A stretch of 64,000 nucleotides of DNA from Clostridia bacterium. GTDB taxonomy: Bacteria; Bacillota; Clostridia; Christensenellales; Borkfalkiaceae. The notes under the pieces are model-generated. The model did no database searches. It was not told where the DNA came from and worked only from the letters and a program-made list of their open reading frames with translations. Positions 49,638 to 59,237 of the stretch are shown in pieces (the stretch's first letter is position 1; the number at the start of each line of letters is the position of its first letter). The translations under genes and the position numbers were made by a program. Location of the stretch: NCBI GenBank assembly GCA_014804995.1, contig JAAUYS010000197.1, positions 1-64,000 on the forward strand, in the 5' to 3' direction.

Positions 49638-50525
49638 ATGTTTGGATACGTTTCACCCGATGCGCCCTATCTTTTCAAGAAGGACGAAACTTTATATAAG
49701 GCGCTGTATTGCGGTCTGTGCAAGGGCATAGGCTCAGGGTGCGGACAAACGGCGCGTAGCGCGCTGACGTACGATATGGCTTTTACTTCCGCCCTCGTTC
49801 ATAATATCTGCGGTGAGGACGTAAAGATAGAAAAAAAGCGGTGTATGCTTCACTGGTTCAAGCGCAGACCAATTGCAAAAGCCGACGGGTTGACCGTTGC
49901 GCTGGGATGCGTGAACACCGCGCTTGCATACTATAAGCTGTGCGACGACAAGGCGGACGGTGATAAAAAAGGCGTTTTAAGGCACTTATACAGGCGCGGT
50001 TTCAAGCGCGCTTTAAAGCGTATGCCGGACGCCGTACAGATAATAGAGAGGGAATTAAAACGGCAGGCGGAGCTTGAAAAGGCAGGCTGTGCCGTAATAG
50101 ACGAAGCCTCAGACCCCTCGGCAGTTATGATGCGGGACTTATCGGTAAGCCTTCTTGGCGAATATTCTACCGTTCATACGCAAAAACTGTTTTATGCGTT
50201 GGGCAAATGGGTCTATCTTATAGACGCGCTTGACGACTACGACAAGGACGTAAAAAAGAAGAGGTACAACGCGCTATATAACGCTTGCAAGATAAGCTGT
50301 AAAAAAGAGGCGATAGAAAAGTTTGGCGAGGAGTGGAAGTTCATCTTCAACAGCTTGTTCGCCGATATGCGCGAAAGCCTTCAAAATATAAACTTTCACT
50401 TCAATCACGACTTAACAGATAATATAATATTGCGTGGCATACCCCTTAAAACGAGGTCGCTCTTTTACGGGAAGGAATGTCAAATCAGTTGCAAAGGAGC
50501 GGACAATGAACAAAAAGAATCTTGA
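49638..50525 (+). CDS. DUF5685-like protein
   Basis: MFGYVSPDAPYLFKKDETLYKALYCGLCKGIG; upstream in-frame extension judged non-coding. Confidence 0.7.
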   Translation: MFGYVSPDAPYLFKKDETLYKALYCGLCKGIGSGCGQTARSALTYDMAFTSALVHNICGEDVKIEKKRCMLHWFKRRPIAKADGLTVALGCVNTALAYYKLCDDKADGDKKGVLRHLYRRGFKRALKRMPDAVQIIERELKRQAELEKAGCAVIDEASDPSAVMMRDLSVSLLGEYSTVHTQKLFYALGKWVYLIDALDDYDKDVKKKRYNALYNACKISCKKEAIEKFGEEWKFIFNSLFADMRESLQNINFHFNHDLTDNIILRGIPLKTRSLFYGKECQISCKGADNEQKES

Positions 50526-51135
50526 AATATTAGGGCTTGAAGAGGGGGCGACCCTTGAAGAAGTAAAGACCGCGTACGATAATTTAAGGGCAAAATACCT
50601 GGAAGACAGGTTCAAGGACGGTGAAACGGGCAACGAAGCCGCGAGAATGCTCACAAAGATAGAGGTTGCGTATACGGAGCTTGAAAACGAGCTTAAAGAA
50701 AGCACCTCCGCCGACGGCGGGGACCTTTACGAAAAGGTTGAAGAGCTTTTAAAGGACGGAAATATTTCCGAAGCTCAACGCGTCCTCGATAACTTTAACG
50801 AGAGGGGCGGAAGGTGGCACTATCTTCAAAGCGTGGTATTCTATCGCAAGAACTGGATAAACGAGAGCAAGAAACAGCTTGAAATAGCAATCCAGTTAGA
50901 GCCTGAAAACCAGAAGTATAAGGAAACTTACCGCAAGTTAAACGAAAAAATTTCAAGCGACGCGCAAGCCAGTGGGCAGGCAAGTAGCGGACAGACTAAC
51001 GGCGCTTATCAGGGGCAGACTATGGATTCGGGGGCTTCCGATAACCAGATGGGCGGAAACTTCTGCGCAAACTGTATTGAGTGCTGTTACCTCAATATGT
51101 GCCTGAACTGCCTGTGTAACGGCTGTTGCAGATAA
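50506..51135 (+). CDS. J-domain-like protein with Cys-rich C-terminus
   Basis: LEILGLEEGATLEEVKTAYDNLRAKYLEDRF J-domain-like start; C-terminal CANCIECCYLNMCLNCLCNGCCR. Confidence 0.75.
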   Translation: MNKKNLEILGLEEGATLEEVKTAYDNLRAKYLEDRFKDGETGNEAARMLTKIEVAYTELENELKESTSADGGDLYEKVEELLKDGNISEAQRVLDNFNERGGRWHYLQSVVFYRKNWINESKKQLEIAIQLEPENQKYKETYRKLNEKISSDAQASGQASSGQTNGAYQGQTMDSGASDNQMGGNFCANCIECCYLNMCLNCLCNGCCR

Positions 51136-51162
51136 AATTTACTTGCGCAGTAAATTATTAAA

Positions 51163-51723
51163 ATGGGTAAAAACAAAAACAGCAAAAGTTTTGAAATAGC
51201 TTTATCGGGCATAGCCTGCGCAGTTGCGTCGGGCGCGCTTGCGCTGGGTATACTCAGCGGGTATTTGGTTGCTACGGGCTATTTAATAGGCGTTATCGCG
51301 CTTATGCTTCCCCTTTCAAAACAGTTCTTTAAGGGGGGAGCGCTCGCCTATGCCGGCACGGTCATTTTAGCCGTAGTTTTGGGGGCATCAATAAGGTTCT
51401 GGGACTTGGTGCCGTTTGCAATGTTCTTCGGGTTGCACCCGCTTGCAAACGCCCTGCAAATCCGATTCAAAGTAAACAAGTGGCTGGCGTTTTTTATAAA
51501 GGCACTGTGGTTTGACGGCACGCTTATAGCAGGTTATTTTATAATCTTCGGCGGGAACCTTTACGGTACTGTTTTGCCCCAAGCCGTGTACGACTTTTTG
51601 AACAGCGGGTATATTTACCTTGTAATCTTTACCTTAGGAACGGCGCTGTTCTTTTTATACGACTACCTTATTTTCAAATGTCAGATTATGGTAAACCAAA
51701 TAGTTTACCGAATTAAAAAATAA
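51163..51723 (+). CDS. Membrane protein, hypothetical
   Basis: Multiple hydrophobic helices; intact ORF in an operon-like array. Confidence 0.75.
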   Translation: MGKNKNSKSFEIALSGIACAVASGALALGILSGYLVATGYLIGVIALMLPLSKQFFKGGALAYAGTVILAVVLGASIRFWDLVPFAMFFGLHPLANALQIRFKVNKWLAFFIKALWFDGTLIAGYFIIFGGNLYGTVLPQAVYDFLNSGYIYLVIFTLGTALFFLYDYLIFKCQIMVNQIVYRIKK

Positions 51724-51725
51724 TT

Positions 51726-53426
51726 ATGGAAAAGAACGGAATTTACGAAGGCATCGTAAGCGCGTTAGGCACTGACGGCGAAGGAATAATAAAAATAGAA
51801 GGCACGACGGCGTTTGTGCCTTTTTGTCTTGTAGGGGAAAACGTTAAATTTAAGGCGCTTAAAGTAAAGGACAATATAGCTTACGGCAAGGTGGAAAGTA
51901 TCGAAAGTGAGGCATATTCCCGCACCAATCCGCCTTGTAGCGTGTTTTATAAGTGTGGCGGGTGCGATATTCAGCATATGGATTACACCGCCCAATTAGC
52001 TTTTAAAAAGGAGCAACTTTTCTCTACGCTGTGGAAAATAGGCGGTAACGAAACGAAAGTTGACGACGTAGTACCTTGCGACAGTCAGTTCAGGTACAGA
52101 AACAAGCTTTCACTGCCCATAGGCGTCAATGCAAACGGCGAAACCGTGTGCGGTTTTTACGCAAGACACAGCCACAGAATAGTTGAAATTGACGATTGCC
52201 TCATTCAGGCGGAGTGGGTTAAAAAAGTTATCTCCGCAGTGCTAAAATATGCGAAAGTAAGGCATATTAGGGGGTATAACGAGGAAACCCGCACCGGAGA
52301 GCTGAGAAGAATAGTTGTAAGAGAGATTAAAAACAAGTACATTTTTGCCTTGGTTACGACAAAAATGCTTGATTTAGCCCCTCTTTTAGAGGAACTTGAT
52401 AAAAATTTTGAAAATTACACCTTTTTAATCAATATAAACAAGTCGCAAAATAACGCAATTTTCTCGAAAGAGTGGCATATATGCCGTGGTTTAGGCTTTT
52501 TTGAGGCGGAAGATAACGGTATTAAGTACAAGGCGGGGGCAAGCACCTTTTTACAGGTGAACGACGATGTTCGCGCAAAACTTTACGCCCGCGTGTTGGA
52601 AGAAGCCGATGAAAACGCCGTTGCAATTGACTTGTACAGCGGTGGCGGAATGCTTACTGCGATGCTTGCAAAGAAGTGCAAAAAAGCTTACGGCATAGAA
52701 ATTGTCGAGGAAGCTTCCCGTTGCGCGGACGAGCTTAAAGAGGCAAACGGGCTAACTGTCAAGATGTTCAACGTTTGCGGAAAGGTTGAGGACAAGATAG
52801 ACGAAGTCATTTCTAAAACCGACGGGTTGAAAAAAATTATCGTCTGCGACCCGCCGAGAAAGGGTATGGAGCGTTCCGTTGTAAAGGCGGTTTCTCTATC
52901 GGGTGCGGATAAGATTGTCCTTGTAAGTTGTAACCCCGCAACCCTTGCGAGAGATTTGGGGCTTTTAACGGGGGCGTTGGAAGATTTCAGCGGGGCTTTA
53001 TACAAGACGTGCCGTAACGAGGGGCTTTACGAAGTAAAGAAGATAATTCCTTTCGATATGTTCCCTCAAACCAAGTGGTGTGAGACATTGGTTTGTCTTT
53101 CCCACAAAAAGCCCGACGGACATATCAACATAAAAGTTGAGTTCGGCGAAGAGGAAGAGCAAGTATCCTTAAAAGAAGTTGCCAAGCGTGCTGAAGAGCG
53201 TAAGCCAAAAGAAAAAGTAACTTATAAGAAAATTCAAGACTACATTGAAAAGACTTACGGCTTCAAAGTCCACACGGCTTATATTGCCGAAGTCAAGCGC
53301 AATTTAGGCTTACCTATGTACGACGCCCCTAACGCAGTCGAAGAACTGAAACATCCGCGTTCACATCCAACCCCGAAAATGGTGGAAGCGATCAAAGAAA
53401 CGTTAAAACATTTTGAGATAATTTAA
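51726..53426 (+). CDS. rlmD: 23S rRNA (uracil-5-)-methyltransferase (RlmD/RumA family)
   Basis: TRAM-like N-terminus, CGGCDIQHM, LYSGGGMLTAMLAK, CDPPRKGMERSVV, SCNPATLARDLGLL. Confidence 0.93.
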   Translation: MEKNGIYEGIVSALGTDGEGIIKIEGTTAFVPFCLVGENVKFKALKVKDNIAYGKVESIESEAYSRTNPPCSVFYKCGGCDIQHMDYTAQLAFKKEQLFSTLWKIGGNETKVDDVVPCDSQFRYRNKLSLPIGVNANGETVCGFYARHSHRIVEIDDCLIQAEWVKKVISAVLKYAKVRHIRGYNEETRTGELRRIVVREIKNKYIFALVTTKMLDLAPLLEELDKNFENYTFLININKSQNNAIFSKEWHICRGLGFFEAEDNGIKYKAGASTFLQVNDDVRAKLYARVLEEADENAVAIDLYSGGGMLTAMLAKKCKKAYGIEIVEEASRCADELKEANGLTVKMFNVCGKVEDKIDEVISKTDGLKKIIVCDPPRKGMERSVVKAVSLSGADKIVLVSCNPATLARDLGLLTGALEDFSGALYKTCRNEGLYEVKKIIPFDMFPQTKWCETLVCLSHKKPDGHINIKVEFGEEEEQVSLKEVAKRAEERKPKEKVTYKKIQDYIEKTYGFKVHTAYIAEVKRNLGLPMYDAPNAVEELKHPRSHPTPKMVEAIKETLKHFEII

Positions 53427-53437
53427 TAAGAATAATA

Positions 53438-53478
53438 AAAAATACGAACCGTTTTGATAGACGGCTCGTATTTTTTGT
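53438..53478 (+). terminator. Terminator hairpin marking the end of the core gene block
   Basis: aaaaatacgaaccgt-tttgatag-acggctcgtattttttg. Confidence 0.75.
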
Positions 53479-53843
53479 TGTAGACGACTTTTAATTATTT
53501 ATTGCGTCACTGCAGAGGGTTTCTCAACCGGAATAAAGCTAAAGCCAAAACTACTTACGGAATATAGGCCTTCTCTGCGTCAATTTAAATTATTTTCAAA
53601 TTTTAGCAGATATCATTTTGACTAAAACTCAAATCTTAAATATGTACTATCTAAATTTTGGTATAGTGCTAATTCACGGGTGGCTATTAGGTTGTTTTGG
53701 ACTTTGTACTAAGTTTTCCTACTATAATTTATATTGTTGCTATTTTAACAAAATTGTGATACAATAAATGAAAAAGATTTAATGCCTAATGATTAAAATG
53801 ATTGTATGACAACTCTAACAAGTGTCTACAGCGTGAGATAGAT

Positions 53844-54548
53844 ATGTTAAATATAAGAATGAGAGCAGAAAAAAGCGGAAAACATATTTCTGGAGCTGAA
53901 AGAATTGTTGAAGATTCACTTCGGGATCAGGTAGTGCTTTCATTGCTTAAACGCGCTGAATCGAAAGATGCAGAGGCGATAAATATTAAAATCGAAACAA
54001 TTTGTGAAGATATAAAACACATTCCTTGCATTTCTGGTCCATCTGGGACGGATAAAAGTTTAGAAGAAGCTAGATGTAAGATGAAGAACATTCTTGTCTC
54101 TCTCGGGTATGACGGGGAACAAATTTTAAAATTGTTTTTTGCTTTGTCTCGTTTGAGGGGTGCAACAATTGTAGACGTGAATTCACTTGAGCGGTTGGAA
54201 CCGGATAAGCAGCGCGGTATCCGTGTTAGTGCCTTTGATTCTATAAATCCGGATTTATCAGGGAAAAAAGATCACAGAAGAGAAGCAAAATTATTAGCAA
54301 GCAAAGTAATATCTTGCCCCAATGTGGTCGCTGAAATATGTGTAACAGATGATGTTAATTATACTTTTGGGTATATTGCATCAAAAAAGTTAGGATATAT
54401 AGGCATAACGCATGTTAAAGAACCGCAGCTTGAGTGGGGCGCACGTGTAATCTTGTTTGATGGTACAATTGGAAGCGGAAGTTATGAGGAAAAACTAAGT
54501 AGGACCATAGAATATTTAGAAAAAACGCCAATTCTTATTGATGAATAG
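53844..54548 (+). CDS. bioW: 6-carboxyhexanoate-CoA ligase-like (BioW family)
   Basis: MLNIRMRAEKSGKHISGAERIV; LRGATIVDVNSLERLEPDKQRGIRVSAFD; VVAEICVTDDVNYTFGYIASKKLGYIGITHVKE. Confidence 0.82.
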   Translation: MLNIRMRAEKSGKHISGAERIVEDSLRDQVVLSLLKRAESKDAEAINIKIETICEDIKHIPCISGPSGTDKSLEEARCKMKNILVSLGYDGEQILKLFFALSRLRGATIVDVNSLERLEPDKQRGIRVSAFDSINPDLSGKKDHRREAKLLASKVISCPNVVAEICVTDDVNYTFGYIASKKLGYIGITHVKEPQLEWGARVILFDGTIGSGSYEEKLSRTIEYLEKTPILIDE

Positions 54549-54632
54549 ACTTAATTTTTTCAAGTTTTTAATTTGTTGTTACGCAAGACCAATATAATTG
54601 CAGATTTAGGTGGCAGACTATGGGAGAAGGTT

Positions 54633-55403
54633 ATGGTATTTTTAAATTGGTTAAAAAATGCATTTATTGACGACTTGTTCGTAGGAATGGATTTGGGACA
54701 ATTTATTCCAAGTTTGGTGGCAACAATTGTCGGTATCTTTGTACCATTTCTAATACAGAGACGTGTTGACAAGAATCATAGAATTAATGACGCATTGCAA
54801 CATCTTTGTGTTATCAGAGATGAGCTGCTATCCGTTAAAGACCAAATTGCTGAAATAGCACGTGAAAACTTTGATGGTTTACATTTGGCCCCCATCAAGA
54901 CTCCCATATGGGATGGCTTGCGAAATTCTAATGGGCTAATACTTATCTCGGAATTGCACAATGAGTTGTTAAAGAAAGAAAAGGGGAAAAAGGCACAAGC
55001 GGAAAACACAATTGCAAAAAAAGATTGGTATGAGAGGATCTTTTCCGTCTATAGTGGGATTGATGAATATAATCGTTGGTGGAATTTATATTCGGATAAG
55101 GTATTTGAACAAGGCACAAAGGATGTTTTATATTCCATTGAGAAAAAATTGAGATCTATGGATGGCGCTTCCAAAATAATAGATGGTGAGGCACAGACGA
55201 AAAAAAATGCTTTGACGAATATAGAAAAGGGTATAACTGACTTGGGCGATAAGCTTTGTGAAGAAATTAATAAAACACAGGAGCTCACCTCTCAGGTACA
55301 GCAAGAAAAAATCCCGCCGGAAAACATCACTTATTTAATTATGCTGATAAATGAAATAATCAATTCGCTATCCAAACCATCAAAGGAAAAGAAGAAGAAA
55401 TAA
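54633..55403 (+). CDS. Membrane-anchored hypothetical protein
   Basis: N-terminal TM (LGQFIPSLVATIVGIFVPFLIQRRV) then a long helical cytoplasmic-type region. Confidence 0.75.
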   Translation: MVFLNWLKNAFIDDLFVGMDLGQFIPSLVATIVGIFVPFLIQRRVDKNHRINDALQHLCVIRDELLSVKDQIAEIARENFDGLHLAPIKTPIWDGLRNSNGLILISELHNELLKKEKGKKAQAENTIAKKDWYERIFSVYSGIDEYNRWWNLYSDKVFEQGTKDVLYSIEKKLRSMDGASKIIDGEAQTKKNALTNIEKGITDLGDKLCEEINKTQELTSQVQQEKIPPENITYLIMLINEIINSLSKPSKEKKKK

Positions 55404-55425
55404 ATTTATCACGTAGGAAAAAAAT

Positions 55426-58272
55426 ATGACATTCTTTAATCCCTTACATCCAGAATTAAACGCAGATAATGAAAAAGCTCAAGTTGAGGTTCCCGCGCGG
55501 AATGAACTTTTGGAGAAGCACTTTGAGATAATTAAAAAATTATCTGGATCCTTAGATTTAAATACTACCTCTATTGATTCAACGAACGAGCAGGAGGGTT
55601 CTCTGTCTGAAATCGATCAGATCTTTGTGTCAGTTCCAACAAATATCAGTATTGATGTGGTTGTAGAAAACAAGCGCATCAAAGAAATATCTGATGGTAA
55701 CGCACACTATTGCGTCGGTGAGGACAGTAATAAATACAAGGATTGCATTGATACATTTAACGAGATTATTTCTCCTAATACTGAATTGGGGCTGGAAGCA
55801 TCTTCAAAACGCTCGTTGATTCTTCGTCCATATTGGAAAGATGGAACAATTAAGAACTTTTTATGTTTAAAGCCTATTGATATTATCGCCTCAAACCATT
55901 ATAGTATCGCATTGGGCGGACCTGGATCGGGGAAAAGCACATTGCTAAAATATCTGTCGGTATTATTAGCAAAGCAATATTATAGTGATTCCGATTTGCT
56001 GAAGCAAGATGCTTATTCCAAGTTCTTCTTCAGACAAAAATATATTCCTGTTTTTGTACAATTGCGTCAGTTGTTTACTGTCATAGACATTGTCCAAGAT
56101 CCAATAACGAATATAACGGAAAATGCATTGCTGCAATTTTTGTTTGATAAACCAGAATATGAAAATAAATGGAGAGAGTTAGGCAACCTACTTGCCCAAA
56201 ATAATGTTATTCTGTTTTTTGATGGCATTGACGAAATATTTGTCGGGAACGTACGTCAAGTTGTGCAGAGGCTTGTAAGGGTAGCAAAAGAAATCAACCC
56301 TGATGTTAAAATTGTTTTTTCAAGCAGAAAAGAAAGCTATTCTACTTGGCAGTTGAACGATTTTATGGCATTTGAATTATGTCCTATTGACAAGCCGTGC
56401 CAACAACTTTTGGCACGGAAAGTTTTAGAGACATATCTTTTCCCTGATTTTGACGAAAAATATAAAACTCTTATCGAGCAATTGAACCATTGCGGATTGG
56501 ATGAACGCATAGTTGGAAATCCGTTATTTCTATCTCTAATGGTTGTTATATACGCCGTAAATGGTGAATTGCCCGATCAGAAAAGCGTAATGCTTGATCA
56601 AAGTATTAAATTTTTGATAAGGCGTTGGCAAGCAAAGATATCGAGCACGAATACAAATAACAACTACGAAGTGGATCAGCTGTATGCTGCTTTAAAGGGT
56701 ATTGCTTATTTCACTATAAATGATGTCGCTTTAAACGCCAATCCGCTGATTATAAGAAAAGAAACAATTCTCACCGCATTAGAGGCACTTGTAGCCCGAA
56801 ATGCTCTTGACGCTTTTATTACAAATAACGACATTATTGCAAAGCGAGAGATGCTTTTGAAATGCTTGCAGGATAGCGTGGGTGTTATTGTTCCATCTGT
56901 GGCAACAGACCAGTTTGAATTTTCTCATAGGCACTTTCAAGAGTATCTTGTAGCCAGTAAAATTGTTGAACAGCCCGACTTGCAAAAGTTTTTATTGGAC
57001 ATAATCATTTCCAATAAAGGTGTTCATCAAGAGATATATTTTATGGTTATAGAAATACTCTTTGACAAGGCTGAGTATTTAAAAATTTGGTCTCTGCTGC
57101 AATATTTTATGTGTAGTAAACGTTTTAGTGCAGTAGATGATACTTTAAAAGCCTGGATAACGTGGTTTTGTTGCAGAGTGGTTGCATTAAGAGATTATAC
57201 ATTGTTAGAAACGGCCGCTGAAAACGACTTTATGACTCAAAGTGTTTTAACAACTCTCAACAAGTACACAAATACTTTAATTTCTACAACGAATGAACTG
57301 TCTCTTAAACAACGAATCGAGTGCGCGAGATTTTTGGGTGAGATTCAGGAAAAAGTAGAATTAAAAACGCAAACGGATTTTGCCACTGACATAGCACAAG
57401 AATTGGGTGATAAACGCGAGGGAGTAGCATTAAACAAAGACACTTTGCCGGATATCATTTGGTGTAACATACCTGAGGGTGATTTTACAATGGGTATCAC
57501 CGACGAAGAGGTAAAAATTATTCAATGCGACCATCCGGATTCGGACTTCAGCCGTGAGCAGCCTTGCGTTGGCTTGCATATAAAAGAATTTGAAATCAGT
57601 AAATATCCTATTACTATAGCGCAGTTTATGGCCTTTGTGGAAGCCGGAGCATATGAGAACCGTGAGTATTGGCAATGGTCAGAAGTTAGCAAGGAGTGGT
57701 TTGAAAAAGTAGGTTCAAAAAAAATAGATCCGGCAAAGGGTTTCCAAAAGCCCAATGTGATAAACGCTCCAATTGTGGATATATCATGGATAGAGGCCGT
57801 AGGATTTTGCGTGTGGTTAGGCAAGCTTACAAATACAAAAATTCGATTGCCGTATGAATCTGAATGGGAATATGTGGCAAAAAGACATTATCGTACATAT
57901 AGCTATTCTGAAGAGTTTGAAGTCGAAAAGTATGTCAGCAGGCGGCTAGGCTTGGAGGCGGCTGCGCCGGTGGGAGTCCATATGTGCGAATATGAAAATT
58001 ATCCAAGCGATTTAACTGGTAACATTTGGGAATGGACACAAACTTTGATTCCAATAGATCAGGAGCATCTTAAGGACTACATCCGCCTACAATCCAAGAG
58101 AGATATAGAGCTTTCATCAAAGGAGCTTAATAAGGATTCCCGCATGGTTGCAAGAGGTGGCTCGTTTTTAAATGTGGCATTTCAGGACAGAAACAGCTAT
58201 CGTGGAAGGGATTATATCTGGAACCACATCACTAGGAGACAGGGATTCCGTATAGTAAAGGAGCATACCTAA
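55426..58272 (+). CDS. NACHT/STAND-type NTPase fused to a C-terminal FGE-sulfatase domain
   Basis: Walker A ALGGPGSGKSTLLKYLSVLLA; Walker B VILFFDGIDEI; GNPLFLSLMVVIY; C-terminal IPEGDFTMG...RLPYESEWEYVAK...DLTGNIWEWTQT...RMVARGGSF...RRQGFRIV. Confidence 0.85.
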   Translation: MTFFNPLHPELNADNEKAQVEVPARNELLEKHFEIIKKLSGSLDLNTTSIDSTNEQEGSLSEIDQIFVSVPTNISIDVVVENKRIKEISDGNAHYCVGEDSNKYKDCIDTFNEIISPNTELGLEASSKRSLILRPYWKDGTIKNFLCLKPIDIIASNHYSIALGGPGSGKSTLLKYLSVLLAKQYYSDSDLLKQDAYSKFFFRQKYIPVFVQLRQLFTVIDIVQDPITNITENALLQFLFDKPEYENKWRELGNLLAQNNVILFFDGIDEIFVGNVRQVVQRLVRVAKEINPDVKIVFSSRKESYSTWQLNDFMAFELCPIDKPCQQLLARKVLETYLFPDFDEKYKTLIEQLNHCGLDERIVGNPLFLSLMVVIYAVNGELPDQKSVMLDQSIKFLIRRWQAKISSTNTNNNYEVDQLYAALKGIAYFTINDVALNANPLIIRKETILTALEALVARNALDAFITNNDIIAKREMLLKCLQDSVGVIVPSVATDQFEFSHRHFQEYLVASKIVEQPDLQKFLLDIIISNKGVHQEIYFMVIEILFDKAEYLKIWSLLQYFMCSKRFSAVDDTLKAWITWFCCRVVALRDYTLLETAAENDFMTQSVLTTLNKYTNTLISTTNELSLKQRIECARFLGEIQEKVELKTQTDFATDIAQELGDKREGVALNKDTLPDIIWCNIPEGDFTMGITDEEVKIIQCDHPDSDFSREQPCVGLHIKEFEISKYPITIAQFMAFVEAGAYENREYWQWSEVSKEWFEKVGSKKIDPAKGFQKPNVINAPIVDISWIEAVGFCVWLGKLTNTKIRLPYESEWEYVAKRHYRTYSYSEEFEVEKYVSRRLGLEAAAPVGVHMCEYENYPSDLTGNIWEWTQTLIPIDQEHLKDYIRLQSKRDIELSSKELNKDSRMVARGGSFLNVAFQDRNSYRGRDYIWNHITRRQGFRIVKEHT

Positions 58273-58652
58273 TGAGTTTTTTTGTAATATCAAAAGAAGG
58301 TAATGGCCCGGTTTTCAGAAAAGGAGACTATGCTGAGCTGTGCTATGAGATTCGTATCGCATGCGAAAACCCTCCAGAAGCCAAATGTAAGGGATGCCAT
58401 GAGGGAACTCGTCCGAGAGATCCCGCAGAGAAAGGTGTTGCATGCGTTTACATTGGTGATGGGCAGGTGCACAAGTTTATCGATGATGCCTTATCAAGTG
58501 GACAATTTCGGCATGGAAGTGCAATTCTATTTTATTTATCTGCAGAGGATGCCTTTGCAGATGTCGGTGCGGATAACCGTGTGGGACCAAATAGTGCACT
58601 TTGCGTTCGCATTGAGGAAGTATCGTTTAATTCATATGGTAAGAACAAATAA
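58272..58652 (+). CDS. Small hypothetical protein, operon partner of the NACHT-FGE gene
   Basis: 126 aa; ATG overlaps or abuts the NACHT-FGE stop; coding frame selected over overlapping 58303 ORF by this coupling. Confidence 0.7.
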   Translation: MSFFVISKEGNGPVFRKGDYAELCYEIRIACENPPEAKCKGCHEGTRPRDPAEKGVACVYIGDGQVHKFIDDALSSGQFRHGSAILFYLSAEDAFADVGADNRVGPNSALCVRIEEVSFNSYGKNK

Positions 58653-58678
58653 TCCAATAGGTTTTTAGAATCATTGAT

Positions 58679-59191
58679 ATGAAAGCGTTATCAAAAAACA
58701 TGTTTCGTTTAAGAAAAATTTTCCATAAATGTCTTCCTAGAACGGGTGCTTTAGGAAGAATGGTTGAGTTAACGATTAAAAAAACATCGCATACTCAGCT
58801 TGGAAATAATCTTCGGATTGCTTCATTTGGCACGCTTCGGGTTTATGGAAATGCCACGCTGCACATAGGCGAAAATTTTCAATCTAATAATGGCTTGATG
58901 CTGATTTGTCGAAATCAAGTAAAAATTGGGCGAGACGTTACAATTGGTCCCAATGTTTGTATCGTGGATTTTAATCATGATTTCAACCATGAAAATTTGC
59001 GGGATAATTTTATAATGGGCTCTGTAGAAATAGGCGACAATGTTTGGATTGGCGCAAGCGTCATTATCTTTCCGAATAGCGTGATAGGCAACAATTGTGT
59101 GATTGGCGCAGGTAGTATTGTCACAGGAACAATACAGGATGGGACAATATATTTTAATCAAATACAAAAAGTTCAAAAAAATAAGAGTTAA
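58679..59191 (+). CDS. Hexapeptide-repeat (LbH) acetyltransferase
   Basis: VKIGRDVTIGPNVCIVDFNHDF...VEIGDNVWIGASVIIFPNSVIGNNCVIGAGSIVTG. Confidence 0.9.
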   Translation: MKALSKNMFRLRKIFHKCLPRTGALGRMVELTIKKTSHTQLGNNLRIASFGTLRVYGNATLHIGENFQSNNGLMLICRNQVKIGRDVTIGPNVCIVDFNHDFNHENLRDNFIMGSVEIGDNVWIGASVIIFPNSVIGNNCVIGAGSIVTGTIQDGTIYFNQIQKVQKNKS

Positions 59192-59237
59192 TAATTCGAT
59201 GTTTTAATATCAAGAGAAATAAAAAAAGAGGTGTTTT

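Noticed and set aside
53802-53843. Upstream TTG start for the BioW-like gene
   Set aside because: Homology by eye begins at MLNIRMRAEKSGKH (53844).
57430-58272. FGE-sulfatase C-terminus as a diversity-generating retroelement variable region
   Set aside because: FGE/C-lectin folds can be DGR targets, but I found no reverse transcriptase ORF and saw no template-repeat copy of the C-terminal segment in the window.
58303-58668. 121-aa ORF overlapping the 58272 ORF
   Set aside because: Alternative frame of the same DNA; the 58272 frame abuts the NACHT-FGE stop and looks more protein-like.
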